Positions 27,959-35,185 of a DNA stretch of 64,000 bases are shown piece after piece; position 1 is the first letter of the stretch, and every line of letters begins with the position of its first letter. This DNA comes from Kitasatospora sp. MMS16-BH015 (lineage in GTDB: Bacteria > Actinomycetota > Actinomycetes > Streptomycetales > Streptomycetaceae). The translations under genes and the position numbers were made by a program. The notes beneath the pieces are model-generated. The model made no database searches and had not been told where the DNA came from. It saw nothing but the letters and a program-made list of their open reading frames with translations. The stretch lies in NCBI RefSeq assembly GCF_002943525.1, contig NZ_CP025394.1:992001-1056000 (forward strand). The letters run 5' to 3'.

Positions 27959-30547
27959 TCAGAACTGGGTGCTGATCGTCACGCCGCTGAAGTCGGTCTT
28001 GGCGAAGAGGCTGATGTAGCGGTAGCCGGCCGTCGGGTTGGTGACGGTGATGCTCTGGGTGGTGCCGGTCGCCGTGGAGGAGGCGGTGAAGGCGCTCGGG
28101 GAGGCCCAGGTGCTGTCGTTGTAGTACAGGTACGCGGTGCCGGTGCCGCCGGAGGCGTTGACCTTCAGCGTGGTGGTGCCGGCCGGCAGGTAGACGTACA
28201 TGTAGTCCGAGTTGCCCGCGGTGGCCGCGCGGCCGGTGCGCTGGCAGTTCTGGCCCAGCGCGTCGGTGCGGGTGTCGAGGCAGGTCGGCAGGGTCGTCCC
28301 GGCGCCGACGGTCACAGTGACCGAGGTCGGGGTCGAGGCCGATCGGCCGGTGTTGTCGGTCACGGTCAGGGCGACGGTGTAGGTGCCGGCCTTGGCGTAG
28401 CTGTGGCTCGGGTTCTGCTGGTCCGAGGCGGAGCCGTCACCGAAGGTCCAGTGCCAGCCGGTGATCTGGCCGCCGCCGGTCTGCACCGAGGTGTCGGTCA
28501 GGGAGACGGTCGCGCCGTTCACGCTCTGGGTGAAGAAGGCGGTCGGTCCGGCCGCGAGGCAGGCGCCGTTCGCACAGGCGGTCAGCCAGGCGTCGAAGTC
28601 GGCGTCGTACGCGGTGCCGACCGAGTTGTAGACGTTGTACCCGCCCTGGAAGTCACCGGTCCGGAAGTGGCCGAGCATGGAGTAGACGTCCTGCGGGTGC
28701 TTCTCGAACATGTAGCGGACGGCCATGTAGCCCCACGGGTAGACCCGGGTGGAGTCGGAGTTGCCGTAGGTGTTCTGGAAGATGGTGCTGAGCTTGTAGG
28801 TGTGCTTGGCCGCCTCGCCCATCGCCTGGGTGTCGGTCAGGCCGCGGTAGGCGTAGGACTCGTACTCGGCCACGCCCTCGACCCACCAGATGTCCGGGAC
28901 GGCCATCGTGGCGCCGAAGTTGCCCTTCATGTCGTAGATGCCGTCGAGGTAGTGGGTGTACTCGTGGTTGAGGTTCCACACGTTCGCCGGGAAGCTGTCG
29001 TTCCACGACTTCTGGTACATCACGCAGACGGGCTGGTTGTTCGGGTCCGTCGGGTCCATGACGGTCTGGCCGCCGTTGTCCGTCGAGTTGTTGAAGATCG
29101 CCCAGGAGTACGTGAGGTAGTCGGCGTTGTTCGAGAAGATGCCCATGGTGAGCGTCTTGCCGTACGGGTTGACCGCGCCGCGGTCCTTCACCAGGTTGTG
29201 GAAGAAGGTGTCCTCGCCGCGCAGGCTGGTGCAGACGGCGGCCAGGTCGGCGGCCGAGAGCGACTCGGTGAGCAGGGTGCGGTTGTCGCAGACCAGCTGG
29301 TTCGGCAGCACCGCGGCGGTGAGCTTGGCCGGCAGGTTGCAGGTGTTGAGGTACGAGCAGGAGCCGCCGTCGTAGTAGTTGGCCTGGAAGGCCGCGTGCA
29401 CGTACAGCGGGCCGGTCAGGCCGACGATCGGGGTGGTGTCCAGCAGGCCCTTGAGCACCGGCTTGACGATCGCCTCGACGGCGGCGCCGTCACCGGCCAT
29501 CCGGCCGAGCGAGTTGCCCGCGTTGCTGTCCAGGGCGGCGCTGCCGCCGCTCAGCAGGTCGGTGTGGTTCTTCGCGAAGTTGCCGATCGAGGTGACGATG
29601 GCGGGGTTCGCGGCGACCGCGCTGACGAAGGCCGGGTTCCAGTTGCCGCGCCAGAGCGGGGTGGCCAGGACGGAGTTGACCGCCTTGACCATCTTCGGGT
29701 ACGCCAGGTACGAGTTGTTGAAGGTGTCCAGCACCTGCTTGTACTCGCCCAGGTAGCTGCCCTGCAGGTTGGCGCTGTCGGTGAGGATCTGCACCTCGGA
29801 GAGCACGACGCCGTTGTTGTCGTTGACGTCCGTCCAGTGCGCGCTCGCGAAGAACGCGTCCAGCGCGGCCTTGGCGGCGCTGGTCACCGAGGAGTCGTAA
29901 TTGCCCACGGCGGCGGCGTTGTTGGACTGCACGTACCAGCCGGCCCGCTGGAACATCACCAGCTGGAGGATGCTGGTGGAGTTGTCACCGGTGTAGTTGG
30001 CCGCCATGTCCTGGAAGGCCTTGGTCACGGTGAGCAGCTGGGACTGCTTGAAGATGTTTCCCGCGTCCGTGCCCGTGACGTTGTACAGGGTGTTCATGCA
30101 GTCGGTGGTCGAGCCCTCGACGAAGGCGACCAGGGCGGCCCCGCTGCGGCTGCCGAAGTCGGCGGCGGTGCAGCTCTGCGCGGCGGCGGCCGCGACGGCG
30201 TTGCCCGCCACCGCGTTCTGCTGCCGGGTCTTGGGCTGCGGGGTGGTCGGCGGGTGGTAGGCGCGCTGCTCGGTCTGGAGCACCGTGCCGCCGACCTGGG
30301 CCACGGCGGCCTGGCTCAGCTCGGCACCGGTGCGCGGCTTGGCGACGGCGGCGGTCTCGTCGGCGGCCGGGGCCGCGACCTCCGGGCCGGCGGGCTTCGG
30401 AGCGGCGGGGGCGGCAGCCTTGGCCGTCGCCTTCAGGGTCGTACCGGCCGGGGCGGCGATCGCCTGGACCGGCAGGAGGGTGGCTGCGGCAGCACAACAC
30501 GCGGCGACGCTCGCCGTCAGTGTGGGCAGGGGTATGCGAAGACGCAC
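27959..30547 (-). CDS. secreted M9-family microbial collagenase with PKD and PPC domains
   Basis: 862 residues. A signal peptide (LTASVAACCAAAATLLPVQA) is followed by a propeptide-like Ala/Pro stretch, the collagenase activator and peptidase region with zinc motif HEYTH (about residue 525; NLNHEYTHYLDGIYD) and the distal Glu ligand in WWVEGVAEYE (~552). A PKD domain (about 663-745; VSLTDTSVQTGGGQITGWHW) and a C-terminal PPC-type collagen-binding domain (about 765-862; DYMYVYLPAGTTTLKV) follow. It would cleave collagen or gelatin outside the cell. GTG start after GAAGGACC; LysR is the next gene upstream. Confidence 0.93.
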   Translation of the reverse strand: MRLRIPLPTLTASVAACCAAAATLLPVQAIAAPAGTTLKATAKAAAPAAPKPAGPEVAAPAADETAAVAKPRTGAELSQAAVAQVGGTVLQTEQRAYHPPTTPQPKTRQQNAVAGNAVAAAAAQSCTAADFGSRSGAALVAFVEGSTTDCMNTLYNVTGTDAGNIFKQSQLLTVTKAFQDMAANYTGDNSTSILQLVMFQRAGWYVQSNNAAAVGNYDSSVTSAAKAALDAFFASAHWTDVNDNNGVVLSEVQILTDSANLQGSYLGEYKQVLDTFNNSYLAYPKMVKAVNSVLATPLWRGNWNPAFVSAVAANPAIVTSIGNFAKNHTDLLSGGSAALDSNAGNSLGRMAGDGAAVEAIVKPVLKGLLDTTPIVGLTGPLYVHAAFQANYYDGGSCSYLNTCNLPAKLTAAVLPNQLVCDNRTLLTESLSAADLAAVCTSLRGEDTFFHNLVKDRGAVNPYGKTLTMGIFSNNADYLTYSWAIFNNSTDNGGQTVMDPTDPNNQPVCVMYQKSWNDSFPANVWNLNHEYTHYLDGIYDMKGNFGATMAVPDIWWVEGVAEYESYAYRGLTDTQAMGEAAKHTYKLSTIFQNTYGNSDSTRVYPWGYMAVRYMFEKHPQDVYSMLGHFRTGDFQGGYNVYNSVGTAYDADFDAWLTACANGACLAAGPTAFFTQSVNGATVSLTDTSVQTGGGQITGWHWTFGDGSASDQQNPSHSYAKAGTYTVALTVTDNTGRSASTPTSVTVTVGAGTTLPTCLDTRTDALGQNCQRTGRAATAGNSDYMYVYLPAGTTTLKVNASGGTGTAYLYYNDSTWASPSAFTASSTATGTTQSITVTNPTAGYRYISLFAKTDFSGVTISTQF

Positions 30548-30617
30548 GGCGTGGTCCTTCGGACGTGGGGGGAGGCTGACTGGGTATCAGCGGGAGGTGG
30601 GGGTGGATACGTGAGCG

Positions 30618-30671
30618 ATCCTGCCACCAGTCACCCTGTCAGAACAATGTCACAGGTCATATGACATGACC
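30618..30671 (-). promoter_or_regulatory. collagenase promoter with upstream TGACAT dyad
   Basis: On the minus strand a -35-like TTGTTC (30642-30647) and a -10-like CAGGAT (30618-30623) are 18 bp apart. Immediately upstream, ATGTCA and TGACAT are separated by 9 bp (30647-30667), overlapping a second dyad GGTCAT/ATGACC (30655-30671). This is where a LysR-type activator would bind. Confidence 0.5.
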
Positions 30672-30734
30672 GCGCGACGGCATAACACGGTTGCGCAAGC
30701 CATAACCGCTGGTGGCGAAGGCCCCAAGAGTGCG

Positions 30735-31694
30735 CTAAGGCCGGGCGGCGCGGTAGGTGCGGGCGGCCCAGTCGCGGAAGTGCGGGGAGCCGCCGACCAG
30801 ATCGCGGTAGGCGGCGGTGGCGGCGCCGAACAGGGTCTCGACCAGGTCGGCCGTGAGCGCCGAGCTGCGCCAGGCGAGCAGGTGCCGCACCCAGATCGGC
30901 GTCCCGATCAGCGGTTTGACCACCACGTCGCCCATCGGCCGGGTGGTCGCCTGCACCACGGCGATGCCCAGGCCCGCCGCGATCAGCTCCTGGAGCTCCA
31001 GCCGCCCGCCCAGGAATTCGTGCACCGCGCTCGGGGTGAACCCGGCCGCCGCGCAGGCGCCGTAGAAGACGCCGTGCCAGCCGGCGCCGTCGTCGGGCGT
31101 GAGGAACCAGGCCTCGTCGGCGAGGTCGGCCAGGGCGATCTCGGTGCGGTGGCGCAGGTGGTGATTGGCCGGCAGCGCGACGAAGGTGGGCTCGGTGACG
31201 ATGCCCCGGTGCGAGACGGCCCGCGAGTGGCGCAGCTCGCGGCCGGGGTAGTCCACCGCGAGCGCGGCGTCCACGTCGTCGCGCTCCAGCAGCTCGACCA
31301 GGTCGGAGCAGCGGTAGACGGTGCTGACGGCGAAGCCGAGCTCGGGCTGCTGGTGCCGGGCCCGGGTGACCAGGCCGGGCAGGATCGGCGAGATGGTGGC
31401 CGCCAGCCGCAGCTCGCGCCGCCCGCGCACGGCCTGCTCCTCCGGCCGCCGGCCGAGGCTGTCGGCCCGGGCCAGCAGGTCACGGGCGGCCGAGAGCACC
31501 TCGGCCCCGAAGCAGGTGGGCGCGACGCCGGTGGCCGTCCGCTCGAACAGCGGCGCGCCGAGGTGGCGTTCGATCCGGCGCAGCTGGGTGCTGGTGGCCG
31601 GCTGCGAGGCCCCGAGCAGCACGGCCGCCCGCCCCACGCTCCCGGCGTCGGCGATCGCGCAGAGCACCCGCAGGTGCCGCAGCTCCAGCTCCAT
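30735..31694 (-). CDS. LysR family transcriptional regulator
   Basis: 319 residues. N-terminal winged helix-turn-helix (MELELRHLRVLCAIADAGSV, then LLGASQPATSTQLRRIERHL; about 1-62) and a periplasmic-binding-like effector domain (LRLAATISPILPGLVTRAR, DDVDAALAVDYPGREL, AAGLGIAVVQATTRPM). GGGAGGG precedes the ATG. It sits directly upstream of the secreted collagenase on the same strand, and both upstream regions carry TGACAT elements, so control of the collagenase and of itself is inferred. Confidence 0.9.
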   Translation of the reverse strand: MELELRHLRVLCAIADAGSVGRAAVLLGASQPATSTQLRRIERHLGAPLFERTATGVAPTCFGAEVLSAARDLLARADSLGRRPEEQAVRGRRELRLAATISPILPGLVTRARHQQPELGFAVSTVYRCSDLVELLERDDVDAALAVDYPGRELRHSRAVSHRGIVTEPTFVALPANHHLRHRTEIALADLADEAWFLTPDDGAGWHGVFYGACAAAGFTPSAVHEFLGGRLELQELIAAGLGIAVVQATTRPMGDVVVKPLIGTPIWVRHLLAWRSSALTADLVETLFGAATAAYRDLVGGSPHFRDWAARTYRAARP

Positions 31695-31773
31695 GGACCC
31701 TCCCTAGCCCCAGCGGTCCCGCCTCCCCGACCGGCGGTGGCGGATGACGACCTCCGGTATGCAATGGCACACA

Positions 31774-31783
31774 TGACATGTCA
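31774..31783. promoter_or_regulatory. TGACATGTCA palindrome upstream of the LysR gene
   Basis: A perfect 10-bp palindrome 80 bp upstream of the LysR ATG. It contains the same TGACAT half-site as the dyad in the collagenase promoter, consistent with a shared LysR binding element. Confidence 0.45.
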
Positions 31784-31887
31784 GGCTGCTTACCTTCGCC
31801 GCCGAAAATGGCCACGTCAAGCCCCGTTCGCGCTTCGATGCGCCCCTGGAACCTCCCTTGAACTTCTCTTGCCTTTCTCCCAGCACA

Positions 31888-31925
31888 AAGGGCCGCACCC
31901 TCGCCTGCGGGAGGGTGCGGCCCTT
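31888..31925. terminator. hairpin terminator, 15-bp stem
   Basis: Perfect inverted repeat 31888-31902 with 31911-31925, 8-nt loop, followed by TTC. It does not follow an intact gene on either strand, so its original gene was probably lost. Confidence 0.75.
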
Positions 31926-31937
31926 CGGTCCTGGCCG

Positions 31938-32100
31938 GCCGTCAAGAACCCCAAGGCCAAGGCCGCCGCCAAGCAGCTCGGCGAGGTCTACCAGCAGCTG
32001 GCCGACAGCGCGAAGCACAACCAGACCCCGGACACCAAGTCCCTCCCCGGCAAGGTCCAGACGGCGGTCACCGCCCTGAGCCAGTGCGCGGCTACCGAGT
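31938..32100 (+). pseudogene. truncated 3' coding relic of a small secreted-type protein
   Basis: The frame reads AVKNPKAKAAAKQLGEVYQQ, LADSAKHNQTPDTKSLPGKV and QTAVTALSQCAAT with normal codon bias, but has no start and abuts a terminator hairpin. Lys/Ala-rich helices with a late Cys are common in small secreted proteins of actinomycetes. It looks like a gene fragment left by a deletion; the parent family is not identified. Confidence 0.45.
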
Positions 32101-32238
32101 GGCTGCCCACCCTCAGCCCAGGACCCGGTCGCCCGGCGCGGCCGAGTCCCTTCGCGCACCCGACCCGACCTGCGCACGTCCATGACTCTCTGGACGAACC
32201 TTGCGCCGCATGCTAGCTTGCGATGCATGGTACCTGGC

Positions 32239-32625
32239 ATGACCGACCCCGAGGGTCCCGCGGCGCCGCCCGAGAGCGCCGCCGCGACTCAGCTGCGCAA
32301 GGGCGTCCTCGAGTACTGCGTACTGGCCCTGCTCCAGGACGGGCCGCGGTACGGGGTGGAGCTGCTGGAGGAGCTGGGCCGGTTCCCGATGCTGGCCACC
32401 AGTCAGGGCACCATCTACCCGCTGCTCTCCCGGCTGCGCCGCTCCGGTCTGGCCGAGACCTTCCTCCGGGATTCGGCCAGCGGGCCGTCCCGCCGCTACT
32501 ACACGCTCACCGAGGCGGGCCGCACCGCCCTCGCCGAGTTCGCCACGCTCTGGCCCGCGTTCCGCACGGCCGTCGACCACCTCCTGACCCCAGGAGCCAC
32601 CGCCGCCCCAGGAGGCACCCCGTGA
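32239..32625 (+). CDS. PadR family transcriptional regulator
   Basis: 128 residues: QLRKGVLEYCVLALLQDGPR, YGVELLEELGRF, TSQGTIYPLLSRLRRSGLAE and RRYYTLTEAGRTALAEF, the PadR winged helix with its C-terminal helix. The ATG at 32239 was chosen; an ATG four codons earlier is possible. Its stop overlaps the GTG of the next gene (GTGA). It probably represses its own operon; the region before the start has interleaved GCATGC/GATGCATG elements. Confidence 0.88.
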   Translation: MTDPEGPAAPPESAAATQLRKGVLEYCVLALLQDGPRYGVELLEELGRFPMLATSQGTIYPLLSRLRRSGLAETFLRDSASGPSRRYYTLTEAGRTALAEFATLWPAFRTAVDHLLTPGATAAPGGTP

Positions 32626-33230
32626 CCAGCTCCACCGACCACCCGCTCGTCCGCGAGTACCTCGACGCCGTCGGCCGGCACACCGCCGCGCTCCCGGCCG
32701 AGCGCCGCCGCGAGCTCCTCGCCGACCTCGGCGAGCACCTGGAGGTCTCGCTGGCCGAGCGCCTCACCGGCACCCACCCGGCCGCTGACGAGGCCACCGT
32801 CCGTCAGGTGCTCGACCGACTGGGCGCCCCGCAGCGGGTGGCCGCCGCCGCGCTGGAGGAGGCGGGCGTCGCCCGCACCGAACCGGAGGCCCCCGGCCGC
32901 ACCCGGCTCACCCTGCTGCTGGCCGCGCTCCCCCTGCCCCTGCTCCTGGTGCCCGCTCTCGGCCCGCTGCTGGCGCTGGCCGCCGCGGCCGTGGCCCTCC
33001 TGCGGATCTGGAAGTCACCGCAGTGGACCACCGGGCAGAAGCGGCAGGCTACCCTGCTCCTCGTCTCCCCGGCAGCCGTGCTGCCGACCAGCGCCGTGGC
33101 CCTCTCCCTGGTCTCCTCGCACGGCCTGACCCCGGTCGCCGTCCTGGCCGCCTGCCTGGTCAGCATCCCGCTGCCGGTGCTCGCCATTCGCCGGCTCGCC
33201 AGCACCGCAGCCCACCTGCGCACCGCCTGA
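32622..33230 (+). CDS. HAAS/DUF1700-like membrane protein coupled to PadR
   Basis: 202 residues. N-terminal helical domain (REYLDAVGRHTAALPAERRR, then ELLADLGEHLEVSLAERL and RQVLDRLGAPQRVAAAALEE) matches the HAAS domain found next to PadR regulators, followed by four hydrophobic helices. AGGAGG lies 7 bases before the GTG. HAAS proteins are thought to be membrane partners of PadR-controlled sensing; the exact role is unknown. Confidence 0.8.
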   Translation: MTSSTDHPLVREYLDAVGRHTAALPAERRRELLADLGEHLEVSLAERLTGTHPAADEATVRQVLDRLGAPQRVAAAALEEAGVARTEPEAPGRTRLTLLLAALPLPLLLVPALGPLLALAAAAVALLRIWKSPQWTTGQKRQATLLLVSPAAVLPTSAVALSLVSSHGLTPVAVLAACLVSIPLPVLAIRRLASTAAHLRTA

Positions 33231-33360
33231 ACCGGCCGGGGTTCACCGGTGCACCAAGGGCAGCTTGGCCGACAGTTGATGACGTTCCGCGCCCCGGCCT
33301 GAGCGGACGCAGCGGCGGCCGGAGGACCGAGCCTGGTGTCCCTCACCCGATCGCCTGCCG

Positions 33361-33377
33361 GGCCACCTCTGGTGGCC
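33361..33377. terminator. short hairpin downstream of the LuxR-type gene
   Basis: GGCCACC and GGTGGCC form a 7-bp stem with a 3-nt loop in the 203-bp gap between convergent genes. A weak terminator candidate. Confidence 0.4.
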
Positions 33378-33433
33378 TGACCTCCTGCTCGAACAACTCG
33401 GAAGGAGTCCTGAGAGAGCCGGCACGCCTCCGC

Positions 33434-34492
33434 TCAGACCCGCAGGTTCAGCTCCTCTCGCAGGGTCGGCAGCTGGCTGCCGAGCAGGACGCCCAGCTGG
33501 AAGCGGTTCTCAGCACCGTAGCGGTCCATCAGGGAACGCAGTGTGTAGCCGATCGTACGCAGGCTGATGCCGAGAGCGTCCGCAACGGCGGCGTCCGACC
33601 GGCCTGCGGTCATCAGCACGACGATCTGGTACTCCCGGTCCGTCAACTCCATGTCCGGCAGAGGATCCGCGCCCGCTTCGGCCGCTGCGCTCTCCTCGCT
33701 GCCCAGCGACCAAGTCCGCTCGTACAGCTGCACGAGCGCGGCCACCAGCTCCGGGTCGCCGATCTCCAGTGCGCCTGCGGCCGGCTCCAACGGGTCGATG
33801 GGCAGCAGTGCCACCGCTCGGTCGAAGATCTGCATCTTGATCGGCAGCCGGTCGGTGAGCCGACACTTGGCGCCGTGTGCCAGGAGGTCGTGGTTGTGCT
33901 GATCCGGAAGCCCCGACATGGTCGACGTCACACCGAGTACCTTGACCGCGACTCCGCGTGCGAGCAGCGCGAGGTCACCGGGTGCGGCGGCGGCGAGCAC
34001 CGCGGCGTCGATGTACGGCACCGGGTTCATCGACAGGTGCTCGCGCCGCTCCAGTCCGCTGAGCTCGTCGATCCGCCGGACTACTGCCGCCCGCCCGTAG
34101 AGCGCGCGGGCCGCACCACGCCGGGTCGGGTCCGCCGGCGACAGTGTGATGCCGCCGAGGACCGCCGCGTGGCCACGTGCCAGCTCGACCGGGTCCACCA
34201 ACCGACGCTTGCGCAGCCGCAGTTCGGCGACCACCTGCTCGACTGGTCTGGCCGTCCAGCGCTCCGCCGGACGCGGCCCGGCTCGGCCCGACCGGACGAC
34301 CGTGTCCGTGCCCCAGAGCTCCTCCAACGCATGCTCCGTCCGGCGCCGGGTGAGCGAGAGCTCGCGCGCGACGGCGGGTGCTGTCCGTGCGCCGAACAGC
34401 ACGAGGTGACGGTAGACCAGGTCGGCGTCAGCCGAGAGGTCCCAGCCGCGCAGAGCGGCTGGGACCGGTACGTCCGGGGAGTGCTGGGACAT
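33434..34492 (-). CDS. LuxR-type regulator with N-terminal winged-helix (TrmB-like) segment
   Basis: 352 residues. An N-terminal winged-helix-like part (YRHLVLFGARTAPAVARELS, then LTRRRTEHALEELWG; about 25-65), a central domain (FDRAVALLPIDPLEPAAGAL) resembling the sensor part of TrmB-LuxR fusion proteins, and a C-terminal LuxR helix-turn-helix (LTDREYQIVVLMTAGRSDAA, then GISLRTIGYTLRSLMDRYGA). The ATG at 34492 starts 7 bp after the stop of the small secreted-protein gene, so it is probably cotranscribed with the LamG-RHS locus and may control it. Confidence 0.8.
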   Translation of the reverse strand: MSQHSPDVPVPAALRGWDLSADADLVYRHLVLFGARTAPAVARELSLTRRRTEHALEELWGTDTVVRSGRAGPRPAERWTARPVEQVVAELRLRKRRLVDPVELARGHAAVLGGITLSPADPTRRGAARALYGRAAVVRRIDELSGLERREHLSMNPVPYIDAAVLAAAAPGDLALLARGVAVKVLGVTSTMSGLPDQHNHDLLAHGAKCRLTDRLPIKMQIFDRAVALLPIDPLEPAAGALEIGDPELVAALVQLYERTWSLGSEESAAAEAGADPLPDMELTDREYQIVVLMTAGRSDAAVADALGISLRTIGYTLRSLMDRYGAENRFQLGVLLGSQLPTLREELNLRV

Positions 34493-34499
34493 CGGCCCG

Positions 34500-35075
34500 T
34501 TACCAGCAGGTGGCGCAGTTCTGCGTGTTGACTCCGTTGTCACCCGGCTTGGTGCCCCGCGGCGGCGGGGAGCCTGAGCCGGTGGGCCACGATGGAAGAA
34601 CGACACCCCCGGTGACCGGCACGGCCGCCCCGCCTCTGCCGTCGGAAGCGACGGTCAGTGACACGCAGCCGGCCGAGTACCCCTTCGAGGGAAGGAAGCA
34701 GAGGCCCACTGTCCCCGGGCTCAGCGTCATCGCCGTGTCGAAGTCAAAAGCCCCCGGGTATCCCCAGCCGATGTCACCGGTCTCCACCCACTGGCCCTGG
34801 GAGTTGGCGGAGAAGCCGACGATCTCCGTGCTGTCGGTGTCTGCCGGCGCCGGGCAGAAGCGGCCGGTCGGCTTGGCATGGGTGGTCACCGTCGCCGCCC
34901 CCGGGCCGGTCGGCGTCACGCTGGTGATCGAGGCGTCCCACTCGGAGCAGTCGAGGTACGTCCGCCACGATTCGCTCGCCCGGGCGTCGGTCGTCCCTGC
35001 CCCCGCCACCAGTACCGCAGCGACGGCTGCCCCCAGCGGCCGCCAGAGCCGGCCCACGGAATTCCCGATCCGCAT
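34500..35075 (-). CDS. small secreted Cys-rich protein, unknown
   Basis: 191 residues with a signal peptide (VGRLWRPLGAAVAAVLVAGA, cleavage near ARASES). The mature part holds six Cys (LDCSEW, RFCPAPA, GLCFLPS, AGCVSL, and a terminal QNCATCW) that could form disulfides. GGGGAGA precedes the ATG at 35075. It lies between the RHS gene and the LuxR-type gene on the same strand. It may be an extracellular partner or protector of the RHS protein, but no family supports that yet. Confidence 0.7.
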   Translation of the reverse strand: MRIGNSVGRLWRPLGAAVAAVLVAGAGTTDARASESWRTYLDCSEWDASITSVTPTGPGAATVTTHAKPTGRFCPAPADTDSTEIVGFSANSQGQWVETGDIGWGYPGAFDFDTAMTLSPGTVGLCFLPSKGYSAGCVSLTVASDGRGGAAVPVTGGVVLPSWPTGSGSPPPRGTKPGDNGVNTQNCATCW

Positions 35076-35185
35076 GTGTTTCTCCCCCCGGAGCTTCGTG
35101 CGCAGCAACTGCGCGATGGTAATACAGAGGATCAAATGGAGTACAGCCAGATGATCATAGGATTGTGGGCGGTCAACGCGCGGGG

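Larger units (their letters stand above)
31784..32238. other. intergenic stretch with hairpin and truncated coding relic
   Basis: No intact gene. It holds a terminator-like hairpin and, right after it, a plus-strand coding scrap, then the PadR promoter region. The scrap and the hairpin are listed separately. Confidence 0.5.

Noticed and set aside
27836..30664. 942-codon plus-strand open frame
   Set aside because: Antisense to the collagenase, which has an unmistakable signal peptide and HEYTH zinc site.
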